A stretch of 64,000 nucleotides of DNA from Flavobacteriaceae bacterium (GTDB taxonomy: Bacteria; Bacteroidota; Bacteroidia; Flavobacteriales; Flavobacteriaceae). Under the pieces are notes generated by a model. The model was not told the origin of the DNA and searched no databases. It saw only the letters and a program-made list of their open reading frames with translations. The stretch covers positions 17,845-81,844 of the forward strand of contig JADZFW010000042.1 of assembly GCA_020854235.1 (NCBI GenBank). The letters run 5' to 3'. Positions 1 to 8,827 of the stretch are shown here, one piece after another (within the stretch, counting starts at the first letter, position 1; the number at the start of each line of letters is the position of its first letter). The position numbers and the translations under genes were made by a program.

Positions 1-669
1 GTAATCCATCATGGAAGGAATATCGCGTCCCGATTTACCCAAAGCATCTTGTTTGACCAACACCAATGTAGTTCCGGAAGCGCCAATATTCTTTTGCGCG
101 CCTGCATAAATCAAGTCAAATTGAGAATAATCCACTACATGACTAAACATATCGCTACTGGTATCTACCAAAAGGGGACAGTTTACTTTGGGGAATTCTT
201 TGAATTGTGTTCCATAAATCGTGTTATTGGAAGTAACGTGTACATAAGACAATCCTTCTGGAATGGCTACATTTTTAGGGATGTTTTTGTATGCGTTTTC
301 TTTAGAAGAAGCCAATACATTTACATTTCCCAATTTTTTAGCCTCTTTAATAGCTGCACTACTCCATGTTCCGGTATCGATATATCCAGCTGTTCCTCCA
401 ATAGGTAAGAAATTATATGGAGCCATTAAAAACTGAGTACTGGCTCCACCTTGTAAAAACAAAGCATAATATCCTTTATCTTTCAATCCGGCTAATTCTA
501 AAGCCAAATTTTGAGCTTTTTCCAATACAGCAATAAAATTCTTATTGCGATGTGAAATCTCCAAAATGGAAAGATCCATGTTGTTAAAATTCTTCAATGC
601 CAATGCGGCTTGATCGATAACTACTTGTGGTAAAATGGATGGTCCTGCACCAAAATTATGTTTTTTCAT
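1..669 (-). CDS. serC: 3-phosphoserine/phosphohydroxythreonine aminotransferase, C-terminus cut by window edge
   Basis: Reverse-strand translation from ATG at 669: MKKHNFGAGPSILPQVVIDQAAL...LQGGASTQFLMAPYNFLP...YAGAQKNIGASGTTLVLV, typical SerC; open at position 1. Confidence 0.93.
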   Translation of the reverse strand, partial: MKKHNFGAGPSILPQVVIDQAALALKNFNNMDLSILEISHRNKNFIAVLEKAQNLALELAGLKDKGYYALFLQGGASTQFLMAPYNFLPIGGTAGYIDTGTWSSAAIKEAKKLGNVNVLASSKENAYKNIPKNVAIPEGLSYVHVTSNNTIYGTQFKEFPKVNCPLLVDTSSDMFSHVVDYSQFDLIYAGAQKNIGASGTTLVLVKQDALGKSGRDIPSMMDY

Positions 670-849
670 CTGTTTAAGTATTTTGATGTGCAAATTTGCA
701 AAAAAAATAGGAAATAAAATCTGATTTTTATGAATAGTTGAAAAAAATATGTATTCATTTTTGAAAGTTTTATCAATTGAGATTTTTTTCGATTGTCAGA
801 ATATGAAAAGTGTATTATTATCCTGATTTCAAATATCCAAATTCCAATA

Positions 850-863
850 CCGATAGCTATCGG
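850..863. repeat. short perfect palindrome CCGATAGCTATCGG
   Basis: Read directly; same core (CGATAGCTATCG) recurs near 13715. Confidence 0.6.
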
Positions 864-1002
864 GACTAATAACATTTACACCCCAAACTCACCTGTTCCA
901 AATGATTTTTTTCAATTGTAAATTTATCAGTATTTGTAATTGTAATATAAGTTTGCTCAAACTCATTTTTTTAACGAAATTTGTAAAATTAATTTTGTAA
1001 AC

Positions 1003-2523
1003 ATGATGCCAAAATATTTTACTTTATCTAAAGCTCCATTGAGTTTTAAGAAAATTTCTGAAATACTTTCCGAAAAACAAAAACTTAAACTTTCAGACGA
1101 ACTAATCAAAGACATCATGTTGTGTCGCAGTTATTTGGATGATAAGATGCAGAATGAAGAAGCTCCTATTTATGGTATCAATACCGGATTCGGTTCTTTG
1201 TATAATGTGAAAATTGAAAAAGAAAATTTACAACAATTACAGGAAAATCTCGTCATGAGTCATGCTTGCGGCATTGGCGAAGAAGTACCCCAACATTTGA
1301 TTAAGATCATGTTGTTACTCAAAATCAAATCTTTGAGTTTTGGTCATTCCGGTGTACAAATGGCAACCGTCAATCGGTTGGTTGATTTCTTCAATCACGA
1401 TATTTTTCCGGTTATTTATACCCAAGGTTCGCTAGGTGCTTCCGGAGATTTGGCTCCTTTGGCGCATTTGACCTTACCCTTGATTGGCAAAGGCGAAGTA
1501 TGGTTTGAAGGTGAAAAAATGCCGACTGAAATGCTCTATCAAAAGATGCATTGGGAACCCATTCAATTACAATCCAAAGAAGGTTTAGCTTTACTCAATG
1601 GAACCCAATTTATGAGTGCATATGGGGTTTATCTCATCTTACAATCCTTCCGATTACAATATTTTGCTGACATCATTGGAACGCTTTCTTTGGAAGGTTT
1701 TGATGGCAGAATCGAACCATTTCACCATTTGATTCACGATGTTAGACCACATAAAGGTCAGATGAAAGTGGCAGAAAGAGTGAGAAATTTACTCGAAAGC
1801 AGCCAAATCATCAACCAACCCAAAGTGCATGTGCAAGATCCGTATTCATTTAGGTGTATTCCACAAGTACATGGAGCAACTTGGGATACTTTACAATTTG
1901 TAGCCCAAACCATCTATACCGAAATCAACTCTGTTACCGATAATCCCAATATTTTTATGGAAGAAGACCTGATTGTTTCAGGTGGTAATTTCCACGGACA
2001 ACCATTGGCTTTGGCTTTTGACTTTTTGGGAATAGCTGTTGCCGAATTGGGGAATATATCCGAACGACGTACCTACCAATTGATAGGAGGCAATAGAGGT
2101 TTGCCGGCTTATTTGGTTTCCAATTCAGGTTTAAATAGCGGTATGATGATTCCGCAATATACAGCCGCCAGTATCGTCAGTCAAAACAAACAATTGGCTA
2201 CTCCTGCCAGTGTAGATAGTATTGTAAGCAGTAATTTGCAAGAAGATCACGTGAGTATGGGTGCTAATGCCGCAACCAAAGGATTGAGAATTGTGGAAAA
2301 TGTTGAAAAAATATTGGCAATCGAATTGCTCAATGCCGCTCAAGCCATGCAATTCCGTCGTCCATTGAAATCTTCCGAATTTTTGGAAAGTTTTCTGAGC
2401 GCCTATCGCACCGAAGTCCCATTTATGGAACAAGATGAAATCCTGCACAATGCCATTGTAAAAAGTATTGATTTCCTTCATCAAATGGATATTGATATGG
2501 ATGAATTGTTTTTCTCAAAATAA
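1003..2523 (+). CDS. hutH: histidine ammonia-lyase
   Basis: 506 aa; GSLGASGDLAPLAHL (MIO-forming ASG) and aromatic ammonia-lyase family motifs. Confidence 0.95.
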   Translation: MMPKYFTLSKAPLSFKKISEILSEKQKLKLSDELIKDIMLCRSYLDDKMQNEEAPIYGINTGFGSLYNVKIEKENLQQLQENLVMSHACGIGEEVPQHLIKIMLLLKIKSLSFGHSGVQMATVNRLVDFFNHDIFPVIYTQGSLGASGDLAPLAHLTLPLIGKGEVWFEGEKMPTEMLYQKMHWEPIQLQSKEGLALLNGTQFMSAYGVYLILQSFRLQYFADIIGTLSLEGFDGRIEPFHHLIHDVRPHKGQMKVAERVRNLLESSQIINQPKVHVQDPYSFRCIPQVHGATWDTLQFVAQTIYTEINSVTDNPNIFMEEDLIVSGGNFHGQPLALAFDFLGIAVAELGNISERRTYQLIGGNRGLPAYLVSNSGLNSGMMIPQYTAASIVSQNKQLATPASVDSIVSSNLQEDHVSMGANAATKGLRIVENVEKILAIELLNAAQAMQFRRPLKSSEFLESFLSAYRTEVPFMEQDEILHNAIVKSIDFLHQMDIDMDELFFSK

Positions 2524-2560
2524 TTTTTTCCCCATTTCTTTTTTAAATATCTGACTTCTC

Positions 2561-3979
2561 ATGCAAGATTATCCCATTTATTTAGCCGGAACTTTTATAA
2601 GGACTTCTGAAAAACTGGAGGTTAACAATCCTTATACACAACGAGTTTTTGCTACTACTTATGTGGCAGGAAAACTTGAAATCGAACAAGCAATTATACA
2701 AGGAAAAGCGGCTGAAAAAGTAATGCGCGACATGCCAATTTACAAACGTTATGAAATTTTGATGCAAATAGCGCAAGGATTGCAAACAGATAAACTGCGA
2801 TTGGCGCAAGTATTGGCTCAGGAAAGTGGCAAACCCATGCGGTATGCATTGGGAGAATTAGATCGAGCAATTCAAACCTTTATCATTGCCGCCGAAGAAT
2901 GTAAAAGAATTCCGGGAGAATATTTTTCCATAGATTGGACACCATCTGGACACGGAAAAGAAGGTTTGGTAAAATATGTACCGGTAGGTTTGATTGCCGG
3001 TATTTCACCTTTCAATTTTCCATTAAACTTAGCGGTACACAAAATTGCTCCGGCTATAGCATCAGGAAATCCCATCATTCTAAAACCGGCTCGTTCTACG
3101 CCTTTATCCGTATTGGAATTGGCTAAAATCATAGACCAAACCGATTTGCCAAAAGGTGCCATTTCGTTATTTCCTACAGATAGAGAAGCCGGCAACCAAT
3201 TGGTTACAGATGAACGGATCAAAAAACTGACTTTTACAGGTTCACCCGAAGTAGGATGGAAAATGAAAAAAGAAGCCGGTAATAAAAAAATCACTTTGGA
3301 ATTGGGTGGAAATGCAGGTGTTATTGTCTCTCAAGATACTGATATTGCCAAAGCAGTTCAAAAATGCTTGGTAGGAAGTTTTGCTTATTCGGGACAAGTT
3401 TGCATCCATGTGCAACGCATTTATGTACAAGAAAAAGTATTTGATAACTTTATTGAACTGTTTAAACAAGGTACAGACCAACTGAAATTTGGAGATCCAT
3501 TGCAACAAGAAACGGATATTTCAGCCATGATTGATGAAACCAATGCCATCAGAGTGGAAAATTGGGTCAACGATGCCGTATCCGATGGAGCTTTGGTGTT
3601 AAGCGGTGGAAAACGTAAAGGAACTTATTACGAACCTACCATCATCACGCAAACCAAACCTATGATGAATGTATGTGCACTCGAAGTCTTCGGACCGGTA
3701 GTAACGGTCGAAAAATACAGTGATTTCAAGGATGCTGTCCATCAAATCAATCAATCTCAATACGGTTTACAAGCCGGTGTTTTTACCAATGCTGTGGATG
3801 AAATCAATTATGCTTTCAATGAATTGGAAGTTGGTGGTGTCATTCACAATGACGTACCGACTTTTAGGGTAGATCACATGCCTTATGGAGGTGTAAAAAA
3901 CTCCGGTTATGGTAGAGAAGGCGTGAAGTATGCCATGATGGAAATGATGGAACCACGATTATTGGTTAAGGAAAAGTGA
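2561..3979 (+). CDS. aldehyde dehydrogenase family protein
   Basis: 472 aa; GISPFNFPLNL, FTGSPEVGWKMK, LELGGNAGVIV, GQVCIHVQR motifs. Confidence 0.93.
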   Translation: MQDYPIYLAGTFIRTSEKLEVNNPYTQRVFATTYVAGKLEIEQAIIQGKAAEKVMRDMPIYKRYEILMQIAQGLQTDKLRLAQVLAQESGKPMRYALGELDRAIQTFIIAAEECKRIPGEYFSIDWTPSGHGKEGLVKYVPVGLIAGISPFNFPLNLAVHKIAPAIASGNPIILKPARSTPLSVLELAKIIDQTDLPKGAISLFPTDREAGNQLVTDERIKKLTFTGSPEVGWKMKKEAGNKKITLELGGNAGVIVSQDTDIAKAVQKCLVGSFAYSGQVCIHVQRIYVQEKVFDNFIELFKQGTDQLKFGDPLQQETDISAMIDETNAIRVENWVNDAVSDGALVLSGGKRKGTYYEPTIITQTKPMMNVCALEVFGPVVTVEKYSDFKDAVHQINQSQYGLQAGVFTNAVDEINYAFNELEVGGVIHNDVPTFRVDHMPYGGVKNSGYGREGVKYAMMEMMEPRLLVKEK

Positions 3980-4062
3980 TGCTTTTCAGAACTTAAAGAC
4001 AACAAGACTTCAAGAGGTAAGACTTTAGGACGGTATATGTTGATGTATCATCAACTTCGTTG

Positions 4063-4095
4063 AAACCCCGAAGGTTTTATAAACCTTCGGGGTTT
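4063..4095 (+). terminator. GC-rich hairpin AAACCCCGAAGGTTTTATAAACCTTCGGGGTTT (copy 1)
   Basis: Near-perfect inverted repeat downstream of the ALDH stop codon; no strong T-tract. Confidence 0.6.
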
Positions 4096-4202
4096 GTATG
4101 TTAGAGCAACGATTATTGGTTAAGGAAAAGTGATGCTTTAGACTTCAGGACTAAAGGAAGTATGATTTTAGAACGACAATGGTGTAAGTTAATTGCCTAT
4201 TG

Positions 4203-4234
4203 AAACCCCGAAGGTTTTTAAAACCTTCGGGGTT
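4203..4234 (+). terminator. GC-rich hairpin (copy 2)
   Basis: AAACCCCGAAGGTTTTTAAAACCTTCGGGGTTT, same stem as copy 1. Confidence 0.6.
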
Positions 4235-4327
4235 TGTATGTTGGAGCCAAGATTATTGTATAAAGTAAAATAATCTATTAATACTATCAAATCATAGTTT
4301 AGCCTCGAAGATATTTATTCAATTTGC

Positions 4328-4349
4328 TAATATGCTAATTAGCATATTA
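4328..4349. terminator. 22-bp perfect palindrome between convergent genes
   Basis: TAATATGCTAATTAGCATATTA; terminator role is inference. Confidence 0.35.
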
Positions 4350-4358
4350 ACTAATTAA

Positions 4359-5447
4359 TTACCCATTCACAATCTTCTCCTGCTGACGAATACTCTCTTG
4401 ATGTATTTCTTTGAAAATCCCGGCAATAAACTCATCACTGAGTCCGGTTTGATGCGCTTTTTGAATCATTTTATCCATGATTTCATTAAACCGTTGGTTT
4501 TGTAATACAGCCACATTCTTTTCCTTTTTAACTTGTCCTATACGGGAAACGACCTGCATACGTTCGGCTAAAATGTCGATGAGTTTTTGATCAATTTGGT
4601 CTATTTCATTTCTCAAAACACCCAATTGATTGATGTGGGTAGCATCCTGAAATACCTTTTCTCTTACGGTCAACCGATGTATCATTTCGTGCAAAACGGT
4701 AGGCGTAATTTGTTGCATGGCATCGCTCCAAGCTTTGTCGGGACTGTGATGGGTTTCAATCATTAAACCATCATATTGTAAATCCAAGGCTGTTTGTGCC
4801 ACGCTTTCTATTGTGTCTCTGCGTCCGCAAATGTGTGAAGGATCGCAAATCATAGGAATATCGGGAAAACGACTTTTGAAATCGATGGGAATTTGCCAAT
4901 TGGGTTGGTTGCGATATTGAGATTTATTATAACTCGAAAAGCCTCTGTGAATGGCTCCCAATTTGGTTATACCTGCTTTGTACAAGCGTTCAAAGGCACC
5001 TATCCACAATTCCAAATCAGGATTGACGGGATTTTTCACCCAAACAATCTTGTCGCTGCCCTGCAATACATCTGCAATTTCTTGAACAGCAAATGGGTTG
5101 ACTGTTGTTCTGGCACCAATCCAAAGGATGTCTACGTCAAATTCCAAAGCCAATTTGACATGATGGGCATTGGCAACTTCAACAGCGGTAAGTAAACCTG
5201 TTTCTTTTTTAACCTGTTGCAACCAAGGTAAAGCCAATGCACCAATCCCTTCAAAACTACCCGGACGGGTTCTCGGTTTCCAAACGCCGGCTCTAAAAAC
5301 CGTCACTCTGCTCGTATCCGAACTCAATTGATGTGCAATGTTTAATACTTGTTCTTGTGTTTCAGCACTACAAGGACCTGCAATGGTAAGTGGATGACCC
5401 AAATTCATGTCTGTTAACCATTTCCCTAATGTTTTGTCGTTTTGCAT
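4359..5447 (-). CDS. bifunctional 3-deoxy-7-phosphoheptulonate synthase / chorismate mutase
   Basis: 362 aa; N-terminal LTIAGPCSAET..., AVEVANAHHVKLALEFDVDILWIGARTTVNPFAVQEIA; C-terminal chorismate mutase helix LRNEIDQIDQKLIDILAERMQVVSRIGQVKKEKN. Confidence 0.93.
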   Translation of the reverse strand: MQNDKTLGKWLTDMNLGHPLTIAGPCSAETQEQVLNIAHQLSSDTSRVTVFRAGVWKPRTRPGSFEGIGALALPWLQQVKKETGLLTAVEVANAHHVKLALEFDVDILWIGARTTVNPFAVQEIADVLQGSDKIVWVKNPVNPDLELWIGAFERLYKAGITKLGAIHRGFSSYNKSQYRNQPNWQIPIDFKSRFPDIPMICDPSHICGRRDTIESVAQTALDLQYDGLMIETHHSPDKAWSDAMQQITPTVLHEMIHRLTVREKVFQDATHINQLGVLRNEIDQIDQKLIDILAERMQVVSRIGQVKKEKNVAVLQNQRFNEIMDKMIQKAHQTGLSDEFIAGIFKEIHQESIRQQEKIVNG

Positions 5448-5583
5448 GTTCTATATCTTAAATTATTCTTTATTTAAATTCTTTATTTTCTATTTTCTAT
5501 TTTCCAAAAACCACTCACTAATAACCACTTTCCAATATATATTTTCCTAATAACTATTCACTATCAATGAGCTTGTCGAAGTA

Positions 5584-6489
5584 CTAATGTCTATCCAAAA
5601 CCTCCCGAATATGATTTGTATCTGACATAATTTGATACAAGGCATCAAAATTATCCTTTTCAATCAATTCGGCAAATTCTTTCAAATTTTTCATGTATTC
5701 ATCCAATGATTTTAAAATGGAAGCTTTATTTTCAATAAAAATAGGAGTCCAAGTTGATGGCGAACTTTTAGCCAAACGAACTGTTGATTCAAATCCACTT
5801 CCTGCCATGTTAAAGATGCTTTCTTCGTCTTTTTCAATTTCCATGACTGTTTTACCCAACATAAACGAACTGATATGCGACAAATGCGATACATACGCAA
5901 TGTGTTTGTCGTGCTCAATGCTATTCATGATATCTGTTTTCATGTGAAGTTCTTCAAATAGGAGTAAAGCCTTTTCCAATAAGTCGGGTCGAGTTAAATC
6001 AGCATCGCAAATGATATTCTTTTTACCTTCAAATAAAGTGTCAAAAGCGGCTTCAGGTCCCGAAAATTCAGTTCCGGCTATTGGATGACAAGCGATGAAT
6101 TGATTGCGTTTGGGATGGTTTTTCAAGGCTTCACAAATGCTGGATTTGATAGACCCTGTGTCAAAAACCAACGCATTGGGTTGGATTTGATCCAATATTT
6201 GAGCTGTGACTTCGGCAATTTTATTGACCGGAACGGCTACAACAACTAAATCGGTATGATGCAGTTCCTCTAATTTTATTGGTTCATCAATGAGTCTCAA
6301 TGTTAAGGCTTTTTCCAAGTGAGTGGCATTTTGATCCATTCCATAAACTTGCGCGCCTGTGATTTTTCTAAGTGCCAAAGCCATCGATCCTCCCAAGAGT
6401 CCTAATCCTATGATGGAAATATGTTTGATATGATGCATTTGTATTTGATTGATATTTTTAAAATTTTTTCTCGATAAAAAAACAAGCAT
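5584..6489 (-). CDS. tyrA: prephenate dehydrogenase
   Basis: HISIIGLGLLGGSMALALR Rossmann motif, HPIAGTEFSGPEAA; the more likely start is the internal Met at 6438. Confidence 0.9.
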   Translation of the reverse strand: MLVFLSRKNFKNINQIQMHHIKHISIIGLGLLGGSMALALRKITGAQVYGMDQNATHLEKALTLRLIDEPIKLEELHHTDLVVVAVPVNKIAEVTAQILDQIQPNALVFDTGSIKSSICEALKNHPKRNQFIACHPIAGTEFSGPEAAFDTLFEGKKNIICDADLTRPDLLEKALLLFEELHMKTDIMNSIEHDKHIAYVSHLSHISSFMLGKTVMEIEKDEESIFNMAGSGFESTVRLAKSSPSTWTPIFIENKASILKSLDEYMKNLKEFAELIEKDNFDALYQIMSDTNHIREVLDRH

Positions 6490-7634
6490 TATGATGATAT
6501 TCTTTGTAAAACTTCCTCCAATTTTTCTTCATTGATACATAGTGAAAAACGAACATAATGATTTCCATTACTTCCAAAAATACTTCCCGGAGTTACAAAA
6601 ATATCGTGTTCATATAAGAGTTTATCTGCCATGTCATAGGATTGAATACCATTGGGAAGTTGCATCCAAACAAAAAAACCTTCGGCACTTTTATCATATG
6701 TAAATCCCAGTTTATCAGCTATTTTCCACACAATACTTCTACGTCTACTGTAAGTTTGATTCTGTTGTTCAAACCAATCTGAATTGATCTCCAATGCCGC
6801 CGAAGCACCCATTTGCAAGCCATACAACATACCACTGTCCATATTGGATTTTACTTTAAGCGCATTGGATATAATTTCTTGATTACCAACCAACATACCT
6901 ACACGCCATCCGGCCATATTAAAACTTTTACTCAACGAATTGAGTTCAACTGCCACCTCTTTTGCTCCATCTACTTGTAAAATACTCCTTGGTTTTTCAG
7001 TCAATATAAAACTATACGGATTGTCATTGACGATTAAAATATCGTGTTTCTTTCCAAAAGCTATTAATTTTTCAAACAAAAGAGTTGTTGCTTTCGCCCC
7101 TGTGGGCATATTGGGATAATTGACCCACATCATCTTAATTGTTGATAAATCCATTTTTTCCAACTGCTCAAAATCAGGATACCAATTGTTCTCGGGAGTC
7201 AAATCGTAATGGATCATGTGCGTTTCCAAGAGTTGAGCTATTGCCGAATAAGACGCATAACCAGGATTGGGAACCAACACAGCATCTCCGGGATTGAGAT
7301 ACGCCATTGAAAGATGCATAATGCCTTCTTTGGCTCCAAACAAAGGTAAAATTTCAGAATGGGGATCTAAAGTTACGGCATAATGTTTCGCATAAAAAGC
7401 CGAAATGGCATTTCGCAAAGTGGCAATCCCTTTGTAAGGTTGATAACCGTGTTTGCTGACATCATCCAAAGCCTGATGCATGGCTTCTATAGCTTGAGGC
7501 GGTGGAGGTAAGTCGGGATTTCCAATGCCCAAGTTGATGATGGGTTTTCCTTGCTCTACCAAACTTTGAATTTCCCGAAGTTTTTCGGAAAAATAGTATT
7601 CGTTGACGTGTTGTAGTCTATCGGCGTGTCTCAC
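6489..7634 (-). CDS. pyridoxal-phosphate aminotransferase (class I/II), aromatic operon member
   Basis: 381 aa; INLGIGNPDLPPP, NPGYASY, VNYPNMPTGA, ELNSLSKSFNMAGWRVG (PLP Lys). Confidence 0.92.
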   Translation of the reverse strand: MRHADRLQHVNEYYFSEKLREIQSLVEQGKPIINLGIGNPDLPPPPQAIEAMHQALDDVSKHGYQPYKGIATLRNAISAFYAKHYAVTLDPHSEILPLFGAKEGIMHLSMAYLNPGDAVLVPNPGYASYSAIAQLLETHMIHYDLTPENNWYPDFEQLEKMDLSTIKMMWVNYPNMPTGAKATTLLFEKLIAFGKKHDILIVNDNPYSFILTEKPRSILQVDGAKEVAVELNSLSKSFNMAGWRVGMLVGNQEIISNALKVKSNMDSGMLYGLQMGASAALEINSDWFEQQNQTYSRRRSIVWKIADKLGFTYDKSAEGFFVWMQLPNGIQSYDMADKLLYEHDIFVTPGSIFGSNGNHYVRFSLCINEEKLEEVLQRISS

Positions 7635-7659
7635 TGTAGGATTATTTTTTTAGAATTGA

Positions 7660-8487
7660 TTAGATTCTGAATGAATTTTTATGTTCGTATTTCCCAAAGA
7701 TTTTTAGTTCGTTTACCATAGGTTTCAATTCGGATATGGCTTTTTCAAATTGCATTACATCGGTAAAAATCATGTCGGCAAAAAAGGCGTATTCCCAAGG
7801 TTTTTCAATAATGGGAAGTGATTGTATTTTACTCAAATTTAGATCATTAGATTTTAAGACTTGAAGTGCTGATAGCAAACTTCCGGTTTGATCCGATAAA
7901 CTGAATTTGATAGAAGCTTTGTTATAATTGGGTTTTTCTGAGCCTTTTTCTGCAGAGAGAATTACAAAACGTGTAAAGTTTGTAAAATGGGTTTGAATCC
8001 CATCTGCTATAATATGGAGTTGGTAGATTTCTGCAGCTTTAACCGAAGCAATTGCTGCTATACCCATCAATTGTTGTTCTTGAATTATCTTGGCAACTTC
8101 TGCAGTATCCTTGGCTTCAATGAGTTTGATGTGTGGATAAGGTCGGAAGTATTTTCTACATTGTTCGAGTGCCATGGGGTGCGACCAAACTTCCCTGATT
8201 TCTTTGATACTTTGCCCTTCCAATGCCATCAATTGGTGTTGAATCGGCAAGTAGTATTCCCCTAAAATATGTAAGTTAAATTCATCCAATAGATTGTAAT
8301 TGGGCAAAATAGCACCTGCAATGGTGTTTTCAATCGCCATGATAGCTTTATCGGCTTTATGTCCTTTCAATAGAGGCGGAATGTCGGAAAAATTGGGACA
8401 TTCAATCAATTCGATTTCCTCGCCATATAAATTGGTGGCGACTTGATGGTGATACGAACCTTTAATGCCTTGAATTGCTAAAATCAT
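7660..8487 (-). CDS. pheA: prephenate dehydratase
   Basis: 275 aa; AIQGIKGSYHHQVA, AIENTIAGAILPNYNLL, SHPMALEQC, THFTNFTRFVIL, ACT domain. Confidence 0.93.
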   Translation of the reverse strand: MILAIQGIKGSYHHQVATNLYGEEIELIECPNFSDIPPLLKGHKADKAIMAIENTIAGAILPNYNLLDEFNLHILGEYYLPIQHQLMALEGQSIKEIREVWSHPMALEQCRKYFRPYPHIKLIEAKDTAEVAKIIQEQQLMGIAAIASVKAAEIYQLHIIADGIQTHFTNFTRFVILSAEKGSEKPNYNKASIKFSLSDQTGSLLSALQVLKSNDLNLSKIQSLPIIEKPWEYAFFADMIFTDVMQFEKAISELKPMVNELKIFGKYEHKNSFRI

Positions 8488-8535
8488 GTGATTTATTATT
8501 CGTTTTTAAAATATTCATTCAAAATTGGACATAAA

Positions 8536-8563
8536 AAAAGTTCCGATAAAAACCGGAACTTTT
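8536..8563 (-). terminator. intrinsic terminator of the attenuator upstream of pheA
   Basis: Minus strand AAAAGTTCCG-GTTTTTAT-CGGAACTTTT with T-run extending to 8533; 10-bp perfect stem. Confidence 0.88.
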
Positions 8564-8609
8564 CAATATTGTCATTCAATCAATTACAAACAAATCAGTT
8601 CCGGCTTTT
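8548..8609 (-). promoter_or_regulatory. antiterminator pairing of the aromatic operon attenuator
   Basis: Minus strand AAAAGCCGGAACT (8609-8597) pairs with AGTTCCGGTTTTT (8560-8548): 13 bp with one G-U, mutually exclusive with the terminator stem. Confidence 0.82.
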
Positions 8610-8660
8610 ATGGCTAAAATAAAAGTAAAAGAATTGATAGAAAGAATTGACTTGAGTCAT
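8595..8660 (-). CDS. attenuator leader peptide MTQVNSFYQFFYFYFSHKSRN
   Basis: 22-codon ORF; codons 7-15 read ttc tat caa ttc ttt tac ttt tat ttt (F Y Q F F Y F Y F); stop codon abuts the antiterminator arm. Confidence 0.85.
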   Translation of the reverse strand: MTQVNSFYQFFYFYFSHKSRN

Positions 8661-8827
8661 TTGTTTATGTTTATGGGGCAAACGTAATTAAATTTATTTA
8701 TATATCAAAGTATGTTTACTAATTTATAAAGAGTTTTGTTTTATTACATTTACTAAATTGTATAACATTATAAATTGATCTAATTTAATCCATCTATATT
8801 TGAAAATTGTAAATTGGAGTTTTAAAT

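Larger units (their letters stand above)
3956..4270 (+). repeat. imperfect tandem duplication (about 150 bp period) of the ALDH 3' end plus hairpin
   Basis: ACGATTATTGGTTAAGGAAAAGTGATGCTTT at 3956 and 4109; third degenerate start AAGATTATTGTATAAAGTAAAA at 4249; hairpin AAACCCCGAAGGTTTT..AAACCTTCGGGGTTT twice. Confidence 0.85.

Noticed and set aside
49-408. 119-aa plus-strand ORF at the window start
   Set aside because: Antisense shadow of serC, whose reverse-strand translation is clearly conserved.
666-875. 69-aa minus-strand ORF upstream of serC
   Set aside because: Lies in the serC leader, low-complexity Phe/Ile-rich and includes the CGATAGCTATCG palindrome; not supported as a gene.
5448-5583. 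Pyrimidine-rich TTTCTATTTTCTATTTTCC tract with a TCAATGAGCTTGTCGAAGTAC tail
   Set aside because: Looks like generic low-complexity intergenic sequence; no evidence of a new element beyond a possible dispersed repeat.
8488-8700. T-box or metabolite riboswitch upstream of pheA
   Set aside because: No T-box-like UGGN/AG-rich elements, and the region is fully explained by a short leader ORF plus antiterminator/terminator arms.
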